A stretch of 64,000 nucleotides of DNA from Marinomonas rhizomae (GTDB taxonomy: Bacteria; Pseudomonadota; Gammaproteobacteria; Pseudomonadales; Marinomonadaceae). The notes under the pieces were generated by a model. That model saw nothing but the letters and a program-made list of their open reading frames with translations, ran no database searches and was not told the DNA's origin. Location: contig NZ_QNSE01000006.1 of NCBI RefSeq assembly GCF_003315485.1, positions 124,001 to 188,000 on the forward strand, written 5' to 3'. Every line of letters begins with the position of its first letter. The first letter of the stretch is position 1. Positions 17,534-26,789 of this stretch are shown here, piece by piece. The position numbers and the translations under genes were made by a program.

Positions 17534-18427
17534 GTGGCAAACGTGCCAAGCGAGACCGAGACATCAAAGCGATTAGAAACATACGAACTCACAATCAGAG
17601 AAATGACGCTTGAGGATATCGATAAGCTACATGAGCTTTCGATCACCGTACTCTGGCCGCATCGTCCTGAAGATTGGCGTATGCTATTGCAGGTAGGGAA
17701 AGGCTTTGTTGGTTGCGACCCCATTGGGCGAATCGTTGCTTCTGGCATGTGGTTTCCAATAGGTGATCATTTCGCAACCATTGGCATGGTCATCACCTCA
17801 CCTCGCCTACAAGCTTTAGGCGGTGGACGCTGGATAATGAGGCATGTTATGGCTCAGTGTGAAAATCGTGACATTGTATTGAGCTCCACTAAAGCAGGAT
17901 ACCGACTCTACCAGTCACTTTCTTTTCAACCCGTCGCGACCGTTTTTCAATATCAAGGCATTGCTACGTCGATAGATCAATCACGCCTATGCGTTAACGA
18001 AGGCATTAGACAACTTGAAGCCAATGATACAGAGAGCATACTACAGCTGGATGAAAGTGCCTTCGGCACAGACAGAAGCAACATTATCAAAACCATACTA
18101 GAAAAGTCTCTAGGCTCAGTATTAGTCCGTGACAATAAAGTTATTGGTTTTGCGTTATGCAGAAAATTTGGCCGCGGCCATGTAATCGGTCCGGTTGTTG
18201 CTCAAAACAGTGCTGACGCCATCTCTTTGATTGCCCCTCACGTAAATCAACATACAGGGAATTTCTTGCGTATCGACACAACAATACAAGATAAGGCATT
18301 TCTGGACTTTCTAAACGAATCTGGTATGCACGAATTTGATACCGTTACTTCGATGACAAGCAAACCACTTACACCAGTAAATACAAGCTTTCATAGTTTT
18401 GCTTTAGTCAGTCAAGCACTCGCCTAA
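17534..18427 (+). CDS. GNAT family N-acetyltransferase (two-domain), paralogue 1
   Basis: A 297-residue acetyltransferase. Residues 20-140 form a GNAT domain with ATIGMVITSPRLQALGGGRW, where acetyl-CoA should bind. A second region, about 155-290, resembles the C-terminal acetyltransferase-like domain of the same class (GFALCRKFGRGHVIGPVVA). It shares that layout and several motifs (WPHR..DW, FGRG..IGPV) with the next gene, so they are paralogues. The start is a GTG at 17534 or, with GAGGTGG as ribosome binding site, the in-frame GTG at 17543. The substrate is unknown. The position beside amine-oxidising genes suggests an amine or amino acid, for example to protect or tag an intermediate. Confidence 0.75.
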   Translation: MANVPSETETSKRLETYELTIREMTLEDIDKLHELSITVLWPHRPEDWRMLLQVGKGFVGCDPIGRIVASGMWFPIGDHFATIGMVITSPRLQALGGGRWIMRHVMAQCENRDIVLSSTKAGYRLYQSLSFQPVATVFQYQGIATSIDQSRLCVNEGIRQLEANDTESILQLDESAFGTDRSNIIKTILEKSLGSVLVRDNKVIGFALCRKFGRGHVIGPVVAQNSADAISLIAPHVNQHTGNFLRIDTTIQDKAFLDFLNESGMHEFDTVTSMTSKPLTPVNTSFHSFALVSQALA

Positions 18428-18649
18428 CGCAGTAACTCGCGAGTGCTATTGGCGATAAAGCCCGCCCGTTTTTTCCTGCTCTCTCACTATTTACCAACCA
18501 CTAACATCTTCAAATACAGCTAATTGGCTTTTAGCTATCTTGTCACATCACAATATTGTGCCGTCATGAAACCACCTTTCGATAGATTTATAACATCAAC
18601 ACCGCCTTCTCGGTGCATACTGCCGTATTTCATTTCAGCTCTATTTTGC

Positions 18650-18670
18650 GGCAAGAACATCCTAGTATTT
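18650..18670 (+). repeat. 21-base leader repeat, copy 2 (upstream of GNAT gene 2)
   Basis: Reads GGCAAGAACATCCTAGTATT plus T, matching 20 of 21 bases of the copy at 17450-17470. It ends 47 bases before the ATG of the second acetyltransferase gene. The shared position and orientation argue for co-regulation of the two paralogues. Confidence 0.6.
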
Positions 18671-18717
18671 ACTCATACCAAACTCCAAAATATCTTGCAT
18701 ATTATAAGGAGACAAGC

Positions 18718-19581
18718 ATGACAGCGACTAAAGATACCCTTTCCATTTCTTACCGAGCAATGACAGAAACAGACATCAATACGGCCTATGATCTTTCTCA
18801 AGCCGTGAAGTGGCCACATCGAATTGACGACTGGAAAATGGTTCACAATCTCGGCACGGGATTTGTTGCCGAGCTTAATAATCAGCCCATTGGCACTGTC
18901 CTATGTTGGGACCATGGCGAAGAGTATTCTTCTCTTGGCATGGTCATTGTTTCTCCAGACAAACAAGGTAATGGCATTGGCCGAAAACTAATGAATCAAA
19001 TATTGGAAGAGATCGGCGATCAGAAAAATGTTCTCCTATTCGCAACACCATCTGGCCAACCTCTTTATGAAAGCTTTGGTTTCAGCGCGTCAGGTAATGT
19101 TTATCAGCACCAAGCTGTCATTGAAACCGCCACGGCTATTGAAGCAAGCATGAAAGAAGGTTTGCGTAAAATCACTCAAGACGACTATGCAAGCATCGCT
19201 AAATTAGCGGAAACATCATGTGGCCTAGCACGAACAACAACACTAAATGAAATACTAAAATCCGCTTCTGGCGTTGTTATAGAAACACAAAATGAGATTA
19301 CAGGCTTTGCGCTCATACGTGAATTTGGTCGTGGTTATGCTATTGGTCCGGTTATCGCTTCATCACAACAGCAAGCCAAAGTCATGATCCAATCTTTGCT
19401 CAATAATCGAGTCGGTGATTTTGTGCGTATTGACATCCCCCAAAGCAGCGAGTTAAGCACTTGGCTTGTAGAAATTGGCTTGCCCCAAGTCGATACTGTT
19501 GTCGAAATGGTTCGAGGTAACATTCCAGTTAGAGACACTCAAATGCGTCAATTTGCACTGATTAGCCAAGCCCTAGGTTAG
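18718..19581 (+). CDS. GNAT family N-acetyltransferase (two-domain), paralogue 2
   Basis: A 287-residue paralogue of the preceding gene. The GNAT domain has SSLGMVIVSPDKQGNGIGRK, a complete Q/RxxGxG/A acetyl-CoA loop. The C-terminal domain has GFALIREFGRGYAIGPVIA. The reading frame is open from 18613, but AAGGAG at 18708 lies just before the ATG at 18718, and the 35 extra codons are unlike the paralogue, so this start is chosen. Paralogue 1 has the less canonical loop (QALGGGRW), so the two copies may differ in activity. A clear terminator follows. Confidence 0.82.
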   Translation: MTATKDTLSISYRAMTETDINTAYDLSQAVKWPHRIDDWKMVHNLGTGFVAELNNQPIGTVLCWDHGEEYSSLGMVIVSPDKQGNGIGRKLMNQILEEIGDQKNVLLFATPSGQPLYESFGFSASGNVYQHQAVIETATAIEASMKEGLRKITQDDYASIAKLAETSCGLARTTTLNEILKSASGVVIETQNEITGFALIREFGRGYAIGPVIASSQQQAKVMIQSLLNNRVGDFVRIDIPQSSELSTWLVEIGLPQVDTVVEMVRGNIPVRDTQMRQFALISQALG

Positions 19582-19596
19582 ATGTTTAGAAAATAT

Positions 19597-19630
19597 AAAA
19601 AGCGACTACTACATTAGCAAGTCGCTTTTT
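19597..19630 (+). terminator. Rho-independent terminator of the GNAT gene
   Basis: AAAAAGCGACT (19597-19607) pairs with AGTCGCTTTTT (19620-19630) around a 12-base loop, and the T-run continues to 19631. It ends the second acetyltransferase transcript, 15 bases after its stop codon. Confidence 0.85.
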
Positions 19631-19760
19631 TGCGAATAAAACATGTTGTCCCTTCTTAACCTTATGTTGTCCAGCCTTTACTATATTGTCTAAGCTATCA
19701 CAGGTATGATGGCCCATTCAGAGCGCTTTTCAATATTTCGACTTATTACCGGACACTTTT

Positions 19761-20183
19761 ATGAACGACGAGATCAACTACACAAACAATCCTCTACACG
19801 GCTTAGGATTACAAGAACTGCTAACCCAAATAGTTGATCACTACGGTTTTGAGATTCTATACGCTTACCTGAACATCAACTGTTTCAAAACTAACCCAAG
19901 TATTGAATCCAGTGTGAAGTTTCTTAAAAAAACCGAATGGGCACGGGAAAAAGTAGAAATATTCTATCTGTATAAATACAAAAACTTACCACGAGTGTCA
20001 TCGGAACAATTTGCATTGCCACCAAGAAAACGCATTATTCCTGAAGGCCAGACGCCCCGTGAGCCGGTAGAATTGAGTCTAGAAGATGCGGAACGCGTAC
20101 GCGAGAAGCAAGCATTAAAAGCAGCAGAGCATGGTAAAACGAAAAGGTATGGTAACGGCAAGTCTGGTCAATGGGGAAGATAG
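19761..20183 (+). CDS. VF530-family (DUF2132) DNA-binding protein
   Basis: A 140-residue protein. The first 70 residues match the VF530 family by the motifs [37 protein letters not shown] and [14 protein letters not shown]. The family is named from a Vibrio fischeri structure described as a DNA-binding protein; its physiological role is not known to me. The remaining 65 residues are charged and Lys/Arg-rich ([20 protein letters not shown]), a likely disordered tail. It is flanked by terminators on both sides, so it is a single-gene unit unrelated to the catabolic neighbours. Confidence 0.85.
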   Translation: MNDEINYTNNPLHGLGLQELLTQIVDHYGFEILYAYLNINCFKTNPSIESSVKFLKKTEWAREKVEIFYLYKYKNLPRVSSEQFALPPRKRIIPEGQTPREPVELSLEDAERVREKQALKAAEHGKTKRYGNGKSGQWGR

Positions 20184-20258
20184 GCAAAAGATAAGGCCAC
20201 TTTCCTGAAAAACATATAGCTCTTAGAAACAATTTCCGCATACTTCATAGGAATAAAA

Positions 20259-20289
20259 AAACCAGCACGCTATAACAGAGTGCTGGTTT
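20259..20289. terminator. Bidirectional terminator between VF530 gene and sulfatase gene
   Basis: AAACCAGCAC (20259-20268) pairs with GTGCTGGTTT (20280-20289) around an 11-base loop. An A-run precedes it and T's follow, so it can work for both converging genes. Confidence 0.85.
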
Positions 20290-20315
20290 AAGTTAGAACC
20301 ATAAAACGGTAAAAC

Positions 20316-21629
20316 TTATCGTTGTGGCATATCCGCTACGCTATAGCCTAAACTAACGGTTGCATCTTCCGGTATTTGTGGCATGGTCTCATTCCAATCC
20401 AGCCATTGCTGTCTCATGTCTGCGAGTTTATCCGGATAACGCTTCGCAAGATTAGCGCGCTCACGAGCATCATTTTTAACGTTAAACAAATACTCGTGTT
20501 CATCCACTTTGAGATATTTCCACTCCTCTAACCGCAATGCTCTTTGGGCCCGATGTTTCATACGCCAATACAAGGGACGTTCAAAACGTTCGGTTTCCCC
20601 TTTCAGTACCGGCATTAGCGATACCCCATCTACTGGATAATTGGGATCAAACTCACCATTACCCGCTTCAAGGAGCGTTCTAGACCAATCCATCGTCATA
20701 CAGTGCTGCATACTGACACTGCCTTTTTTGACAACCCCAGGCCAACGAACGACCCAAGGCACTCGAATTCCGCCTTCGGTTAAGTCCATTTTGCCGCCGA
20801 CTAAGGGCCAATTATCAGAGAAGCGTTCGCCACCATTGTCACTGGTAAACACAATGAGGGTGTCATCTGCCATACCATGCTTTTCCAAAGTTTCCATGAT
20901 ACGGCCAATGCCTTCATCCATGTGATGAATCATTTTTCTGTAGGTATGAATGTTGCCACCTTCTAGATGGAATAAGGTCGTCATTTTTTCAGACAAATGC
21001 TCATCATCTCGAGTTTCCCAAGGCCAATGAGGCGCGGTGTAGTGAATACTCAAAAAGAAAGGCTGTTCTGACTTTTCTTCGGCTCTACGATTGATGAAAT
21101 CAAGCGAACGCTCTGAAATAAGATCCGTCAGATACCCTATTTCTTTGTGCTCTTCTTCGTTTATCCATAAATCGTGATCACCTTGCCCACTTTTATGAGA
21201 GAAGTAATCGACACCACCTGCCATGATGCCAAAAAATTCGTCATAGCCCGAAGCTCTTGGGCCAAACGTCGGTGGGTAACCCAAATGCCACTTACCCATT
21301 AGGCCAGTATAATATCCAGCTTTTTTTAATTGCGACGGCAGTGTGGGAATATGCGTCGGCAAGCCTAATGTATCACTGCCTTTACTCTTACTATTAATCG
21401 GCTCTTCTAATGCTCCACGAAGGCGATACTGATACGCCATGGTCATTAAAGCAAAACGGGTGGGCGAACAGACTGGGGAATTTGCATAACCCTCTAAAAA
21501 AATCATGCCCTCTTCTGCTAATTTATCAATGTTGGGTGACACCTGTCCGAACTGAGCCTCACGACCACCGTAACAACCCAAATCGGCGTAACCAAGATCA
21601 TCTGCGACTATGTATATTATATTCGTCAT
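20316..21629 (-). CDS. Type I sulfatase (cysteine type), cytoplasmic
   Basis: A 437-residue sulfatase that should hydrolyse a sulfate ester. The metal site ADDLG is near the N-terminus, the formylglycine core CSPTR starts at Cys54, KWHLGY and SDNGGE follow, and EGGIRVPWVVRWPG supplies further conserved residues. The usual Gly ten residues after the Cys in C-x-P-x-R-x4-T-G is Met here (LMTMAYQY). There is no signal peptide, so it acts in the cytoplasm on an imported substrate. It lies two bases downstream of the TAXI-TRAP permease gene with a GGGAG ribosome binding site, which ties substrate uptake to desulfation. The maturase for formylglycine is not in the window. Confidence 0.85.
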   Translation of the reverse strand: MTNIIYIVADDLGYADLGCYGGREAQFGQVSPNIDKLAEEGMIFLEGYANSPVCSPTRFALMTMAYQYRLRGALEEPINSKSKGSDTLGLPTHIPTLPSQLKKAGYYTGLMGKWHLGYPPTFGPRASGYDEFFGIMAGGVDYFSHKSGQGDHDLWINEEEHKEIGYLTDLISERSLDFINRRAEEKSEQPFFLSIHYTAPHWPWETRDDEHLSEKMTTLFHLEGGNIHTYRKMIHHMDEGIGRIMETLEKHGMADDTLIVFTSDNGGERFSDNWPLVGGKMDLTEGGIRVPWVVRWPGVVKKGSVSMQHCMTMDWSRTLLEAGNGEFDPNYPVDGVSLMPVLKGETERFERPLYWRMKHRAQRALRLEEWKYLKVDEHEYLFNVKNDARERANLAKRYPDKLADMRQQWLDWNETMPQIPEDATVSLGYSVADMPQR

Positions 21630-21631
21630 TG

Positions 21632-23572
21632 TTATGCTCCCTTAAATTTTTGTAATATTTTTAAATCGTGACGTAAATGCCAAGCCCACGAGAAGATGGC
21701 CAATGAAATACCTATTTGATCCCATAAAATACCTGGGGCGAACAACATGACAGCCGCCACCAAACGAGCGACGATTTCATAAAAATGCAATTTACGCATA
21801 TGAAAACCAGTCAAGGCTGTCGCCAGTAATAAAATACCAATAGCCAGTTTGATCAGTAGCCAGCTCCAGGAAACGAAATCAAAAGGAACACCAGAGTCCC
21901 CAACCGTTAATAGCATTGGGTTAAAGGCAAAGGTGAATGGAATAATAAAAATCATGATGCCGACTTTCGACGCTTGCACAGAAGTACCAATCGGACCGCC
22001 TTTGGAGATACTGGCGGCGGCAAACGCGGCAATGGCGACAGGTGGTGTTATGGCAGACCCAACGGCAATAAAGAACACAAACATATGAGCCGTCAATGGT
22101 GCCAAACCAAGCTGTTCCATCGCTGGAATCGCAATCGTCGCTACTGTCACATAAGCAGGCAACGTTGGCATACCCATGCCCAAAACGATGCAGCAAAATG
22201 CTGCGATCAATAATGAAAACAGTAATGAACTGGACACGATGCTAGACAGTAAAACACTGAATTTTACTGGAACGCCCGTGGCCGATAGTGCCGAAATAAC
22301 AATACTTACTGCTGCAATCGCCATCAATAAACCAGCAAACGTTCTACCACCAACACATAGGCTTTTAATCAGCTTAACTGGCTTTTCTCTAATATCCGGA
22401 TTAATTAAACTCAATGGAAACAAGCAAACAAGTGCGGTAATAGAAGCGCCAGACGGAGATAGCCCGTACAGCAACAATGCGACAATAATCGCAAGAGGAA
22501 TAAAAATCAGCAGTAAGTTGAGATAATCTTGTTTGACTGGCTTATCAACCCCAACAAATTCATCATCCGCTTTAATATCTAAGCGGCGTGACTCAAACAC
22601 TATCATGGCAAATAAGCTAGCATAGTAAGCGATCGAAGGTACTAATACGGCAATAATCACCGTCATGTAGTTCACACCTACGAAATCGGCCATCACCAAT
22701 GCCGCCGCTCCCATAATAGGTGGCATAATCTGTCCACCCGTTGACGCTGATGCCTCAACAGCACCGGCAAAATTAGCTGAAAAACCACGGCGTTTAATCA
22801 TAGGGATAGTAATAACGCCCGTTCCCACCACGTTGCCTACTGCACTACCAGAAACCGTCCCGAACAAAGCAGAGGACAATACCGCCGCATGAGCTGGCCC
22901 GCCTGCTGTTTTACGCATCCAATGAAAGGCGATTCGAATCATAGAATCACCAGCGCCGACACCTTCCAGCAAAGCACCTAGGATGATAAAAGGAAACACA
23001 GTGGTAATAACAATCCCAAAGGTGCTACCTAAAATCCCCGTATCTAAGCTGTATAAAAGGTTCTGGGCCAAGGTTTCATTCACATCATGACTTACCGTCT
23101 GCAGTGGTCCTGGCCAATATTGACCAGTGGCCATGTACAAAATCCCTACAACTCCCAACAGAGCAACTGGAACCCCCCAAATACGCCAACAAAAGAATAA
23201 AGCGCCTACTGATGCCAGAACCGCTATCCACATTTCATTTGAGCCGAACAAGAACATGCCATCGTCCAACTCACTGCTGATTTGATAGAAGGACCAACAA
23301 CACCACAGCATGCCAAACATCAAAACAGTACTAATGAGAGCAACGAAAACATTAGACTTACCATTCAAATAACTTTCATACATGGCAAGCGCTACAGCAA
23401 CAACACACAAGGCAAAAAAAGAAGCTCGAAAAGACACTAGAGGCAATGGCCCTATTCGAAAGTCACCGATTGCAGGCATCACATTAGCAAGACCATACAT
23501 ACAGATAACAAAGCTCAAGATGGCTATAGCCAACGAGACAAACCTTAGCAAAAGGCCAGAGGAGGAATGCAT
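21632..23572 (-). CDS. TAXI-type TRAP transporter fused permease
   Basis: A 646-residue inner-membrane protein with many hydrophobic segments, the length of the fused small-plus-large subunits used by TAXI TRAP transporters. Landmarks are GTVSGSAVGNVVGTGVITIP and SASTGGQIMPPIMGAAALVM, both typical of the DctM-like part. It takes up a carboxylate- or sulfonate-like compound with sodium. GGGAG lies six bases before the ATG, directly downstream of a strong hairpin. It works with the TAXI binding protein encoded upstream, and the next gene is the sulfatase. Confidence 0.9.
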   Translation of the reverse strand: MHSSSGLLLRFVSLAIAILSFVICMYGLANVMPAIGDFRIGPLPLVSFRASFFALCVVAVALAMYESYLNGKSNVFVALISTVLMFGMLWCCWSFYQISSELDDGMFLFGSNEMWIAVLASVGALFFCWRIWGVPVALLGVVGILYMATGQYWPGPLQTVSHDVNETLAQNLLYSLDTGILGSTFGIVITTVFPFIILGALLEGVGAGDSMIRIAFHWMRKTAGGPAHAAVLSSALFGTVSGSAVGNVVGTGVITIPMIKRRGFSANFAGAVEASASTGGQIMPPIMGAAALVMADFVGVNYMTVIIAVLVPSIAYYASLFAMIVFESRRLDIKADDEFVGVDKPVKQDYLNLLLIFIPLAIIVALLLYGLSPSGASITALVCLFPLSLINPDIREKPVKLIKSLCVGGRTFAGLLMAIAAVSIVISALSATGVPVKFSVLLSSIVSSSLLFSLLIAAFCCIVLGMGMPTLPAYVTVATIAIPAMEQLGLAPLTAHMFVFFIAVGSAITPPVAIAAFAAASISKGGPIGTSVQASKVGIMIFIIPFTFAFNPMLLTVGDSGVPFDFVSWSWLLIKLAIGILLLATALTGFHMRKLHFYEIVARLVAAVMLFAPGILWDQIGISLAIFSWAWHLRHDLKILQKFKGA

Positions 23573-23583
23573 AAAAAACTCCC

Positions 23584-23611
23584 TTAAACGGAGGCCAACG
23601 CCTCCGTTTAA
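23584..23611 (-). terminator. Intra-operon hairpin between TAXI binding protein and permease
   Basis: TTAAACGGAGGC (23584-23595) pairs perfectly with GCCTCCGTTTAA (23600-23611), a 12-pair stem with a CAAC loop. On the minus strand it ends immediately before the permease Shine-Dalgarno. There is no T-run directly after it, so it more likely protects the upstream mRNA 3' end and lowers permease expression. Confidence 0.65.
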
Positions 23612-23644
23612 TTAGAAATACAAATAAATAGGAAAGTTTAAATA

Positions 23645-24646
23645 TTACTTAGGCATTAATTCAGCAGGAATATCGACACCAATTTCTTGATAATAACGCA
23701 CAGCACCTGGATGTAGGGGAGCATTAACACCAACAAAATAGTCAGTGACAGGAAGGTCTCTAAAGTTTGAATTTGACTCCGCGAGAGCGAGGCGATTCTC
23801 GACATAATTTTTCGTCAAGGTGTAAGCAATGTCATCGGACATATCTTTTTTTACCGCCATCATCATAACGGTTTGCCATGTAATAGCCGGATTTTCATTC
23901 ACTTGACCTGGATAGGTATTAGGTGGAATAACGGCTGTTTGCATCCCTAGCCCTTTAGGCGGCACCATTTTTTCACCAGGTATTCCCAGTATACGAATAT
24001 CATTAGTCAAACTTAATTCAGCGACCGATTGAGATCCTAAACCAAAGGCACCAACATAAACATCAAATTGTCCATCTTGATAACTCTGTGTCGCAGCACC
24101 CCATGGGGCTTTTATAGGATCATATTCGCCTTCAGATAATCCCCCTGCATTCGCCAATGCTATGATTTGTTGATTGGCGGCACCTGCTGGAGGTCCAATA
24201 AAGACACGCTGACCTTTGGCTTCTGGCCAAGACGTAATACCTGAATCGGCACGTGTAATAGCATGATAGTAACTACCAGGGATTGTGAATAAGCCTCGTA
24301 CATTATGAGACAGCTCTTTGGCTTTATCTGACATTTTTGCATAAGGCCCCACACCTTTTTGCAATGCTGAAAAAGCTGGCGGAGGCACCATGGCAGAATC
24401 CAAGCTGCCCTTAGCAATTTTAAGCAATGATTTCGTCAAGGTTTGATTCAATGATAATTGAACATCGACACCACTTTTAGACCAATAAGGCGCCATAGCT
24501 TGAGGAACCATTCCTAAAAGGCTATTTGGTGACGCTGATTCCATGCCAATCTGCTCAGCATAACTGGCCGATGCAATAAAGCTGCTAGCACATACCATGC
24601 TGACTGCACACAAGCCGCTGCGTAATAATTTTTTAGGGTTATACAT
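23645..24646 (-). CDS. TAXI family TRAP transporter solute-binding protein
   Basis: A 333-residue periplasmic receptor. The N-terminus MYNPKKLLRSGLCAVSMVC is followed by a hydrophobic stretch ending SASYAEQ, a normal Sec signal peptide. The TAXI landmark ITSWPEAKGQRVFIGPPAGA is at about 130-150. The reading frame extends 33 codons further upstream, but GGAGAG lies before the ATG at 24646, and that start yields a proper signal peptide. It delivers ligand to the fused permease. The link to the sulfatase suggests the ligand carries a sulfate ester. Confidence 0.87.
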   Translation of the reverse strand: MYNPKKLLRSGLCAVSMVCASSFIASASYAEQIGMESASPNSLLGMVPQAMAPYWSKSGVDVQLSLNQTLTKSLLKIAKGSLDSAMVPPPAFSALQKGVGPYAKMSDKAKELSHNVRGLFTIPGSYYHAITRADSGITSWPEAKGQRVFIGPPAGAANQQIIALANAGGLSEGEYDPIKAPWGAATQSYQDGQFDVYVGAFGLGSQSVAELSLTNDIRILGIPGEKMVPPKGLGMQTAVIPPNTYPGQVNENPAITWQTVMMMAVKKDMSDDIAYTLTKNYVENRLALAESNSNFRDLPVTDYFVGVNAPLHPGAVRYYQEIGVDIPAELMPK

Positions 24647-25009
24647 TGAACTCTCCGCTGATATTATTTTTTTTGTTTGTTTAGCTCTAATCAATCTAAC
24701 CTTTTCACTGATATCCGTAAAATAGCAATTTGAAAGCTCAATCAATCAAAAGTAAATATAAAAAAAGACGTCTTTTGTACATCATTCCTATATTATCAGA
24801 CCTATTAAGTATGCGTTATCGATCGTTAGGACTTCCTATTTGTTATTTTACGAATAGAAAAATCTCTAATATCATCAACCGCTATTTAAAAATAGGATGA
24901 GTTAAAACAGCCTGATGCTTGTCTGTTAAACAGCATAAATGGAATAGCTGGCGCTTTTAAATACAATCAATAGACATTTGTTAATCCACTTTGCTATGAC
25001 GGACACCCT
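24647..25009. other. Divergent intergenic region, TAXI operon and SulP gene
   Basis: About 360 AT-rich bases with no gene. It should hold the promoters of the minus-strand TAXI/sulfatase operon and the plus-strand SulP-LysR operon. The most notable element is the perfect palindrome AAAAGACGTCTTTT at 24763-24776. Confidence 0.5.
24763..24776. promoter_or_regulatory. Perfect 14-base palindrome, candidate operator
   Basis: AAAAGACGTCTTTT is a gapless palindrome lying 117 bases upstream of the TAXI binding-protein gene and 234 bases upstream of the SulP gene. It is a candidate site for the nearby LysR-type protein or a global regulator. It lacks a T-N11-A core wider than the palindrome itself, so the LysR link is weak. 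Confidence 0.35.
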
Positions 25010-26788
25010 ATGTTTCAGACTATTATGTCGACTTTATTTCCCTTTTTAATTTGGCTAAAGAAGCAGAATCCGACTATCGTCAGAAATGACATCATCGCAG
25101 GGATTACAGGTGCGGTGTTAGTCTTACCTCAAGGTGTTGCCTACGCTTACATTGCGGGACTTCCCCCAGAGATCGGCCTTTATACCGCAATTGTTTCTGC
25201 TTCTATCGCGGCATTATTTGGCAGCTCTTTTCACATGATCTCAGGGCCAACCGCCGCGCTATCGATTGTCGTAGCTTCTGTTATCCATCAAATTAGTTAC
25301 ACATCTGTTACCGAGCAAATGTCAATTGTGGTGACCCTATCGTTTTTAGTTGGGTTCATTCAATTCTCATTTGGTGCATTGCGACTTGGTGCCTTAGTTA
25401 ATTTTATTTCACATACCGTCATTATCGGCTTCACCACAGGTGCCGCCTTGTTAATAGCAACCAGCCAAATAAAGCATCTGTTTGGGATTGAGTTAACGTC
25501 CCGCCTATCTTTTCTTGAGGAAATTAGTGCGATTGCACAACAGATTACTCAGCTCAATCCATATGCACTCGCAATCGGAGCAAGCACTCTTGCTGCATCT
25601 CTCATAGTAAAAAGCATTAATAAAAAACTTCCTAACCTGTTAATCGGTATGGTTGTTGGCAGCCTATTGAGCCTGCTTTTGGGGGCTCAGAATCATGGCG
25701 TAATCATGGTAGAAAGCATGCCGGGGACATTACCACCTATTTCGCTCCCCAATATGTCACCCTCGAATTTACAGGCATTATTTTCTGGCGCCTTCGCAGT
25801 CGCGCTTCTTGGGTTGATTGAAGCGGCGTCTATTGCTCGTGCTATTTCGATGCGATCCAAACAAATTATCGACGGCAATCAAGAGTTTATTGGCCAAGGG
25901 ATGTCCAATATAGTGGGTGGATTTTTCTCATGTTACCCAAGCTCTGGCTCATTCACCCGCTCAGGAGCCAATTATGATGCAGGGGCTGTTAGCCCAATGT
26001 CTGCAGTATACGCAGCGATAATTGTTGCTTTAGTCATTGCGTTTGTTCCTTCTGCCACCTCATATTTACCTTTACCGGCAATGGCTGGAAGTGTGCTGCT
26101 AATCGCTTGGAATCTGGTCGACCGAAAGCACATCATGGAAACCCTTAAACTCAGTCATGCAGAAGCTATCATTTTACTGGGCACTTTTTTATCAACCTTA
26201 TTCATTCAATTAGAATTTGCCATTTATGTCGGCATCATTTTATCCATTGGCTTTTATTTGCGCCGTACCTCAAGGCCAAGAATCATTGAAGTTGCCCCCA
26301 TACAAAGCACTGACAATCGAATCATTCGTAATATTCAGCGATATTCCTTAGAGACTTGTCCCCAAATCAAAATGATCCGAATTGACGGCTCACTGTATTT
26401 TGGTTCCGTAGACTATGTACAAAAAACCATAGCTAAGCTAACTCAAGATGAGACAAAGTATCTAATCATAGTCGCAAAAGGGATTAACTTTATGGATGTA
26501 TCAGGTATTCATTTACTTGAGTCTGAGATATCTCGAATTGAAAAGCGTGGCGGCAGTGTCAGAATTTGCTCTCTTAAAGGCACGGTATTGGATGAAATCC
26601 GTTCTATGCCAATTTTTAGTTCTTTTTTGAAACACTACCTGACAGACAACTCGAAAGAAGCCATCTCAAGCCTACTAGCATTTATAGATACGCAAAAATG
26701 TCATCAGTGTAATGCGCGTATTTTTAATGAATGCAAAAACTTTCCATCTGCTAATATAGTAAATCAACACATCTCGGTAGGGTCATAA
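25010..26788 (+). CDS. SulP-family anion permease with STAS domain
   Basis: A 592-residue inner-membrane protein. About 12 hydrophobic segments cover residues 15-430, including GVAYAYIAGLPPEIGLYTAI, the SulP signature. A cytoplasmic STAS domain covers about 455-560 (YLIIVAKGINFMDVSGIHLL). The C-terminal tail carries a small Cys cluster, CHQCNARIFNEC. SulP proteins move sulfate, bicarbonate or dicarboxylates. Next to a cytoplasmic sulfatase it may export the released sulfate or exchange it, which is inference. A LysR gene follows after one base. The ribosome binding site is weak. Confidence 0.87.
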   Translation: MFQTIMSTLFPFLIWLKKQNPTIVRNDIIAGITGAVLVLPQGVAYAYIAGLPPEIGLYTAIVSASIAALFGSSFHMISGPTAALSIVVASVIHQISYTSVTEQMSIVVTLSFLVGFIQFSFGALRLGALVNFISHTVIIGFTTGAALLIATSQIKHLFGIELTSRLSFLEEISAIAQQITQLNPYALAIGASTLAASLIVKSINKKLPNLLIGMVVGSLLSLLLGAQNHGVIMVESMPGTLPPISLPNMSPSNLQALFSGAFAVALLGLIEAASIARAISMRSKQIIDGNQEFIGQGMSNIVGGFFSCYPSSGSFTRSGANYDAGAVSPMSAVYAAIIVALVIAFVPSATSYLPLPAMAGSVLLIAWNLVDRKHIMETLKLSHAEAIILLGTFLSTLFIQLEFAIYVGIILSIGFYLRRTSRPRIIEVAPIQSTDNRIIRNIQRYSLETCPQIKMIRIDGSLYFGSVDYVQKTIAKLTQDETKYLIIVAKGINFMDVSGIHLLESEISRIEKRGGSVRICSLKGTVLDEIRSMPIFSSFLKHYLTDNSKEAISSLLAFIDTQKCHQCNARIFNECKNFPSANIVNQHISVGS

Positions 26789-26789
26789 A

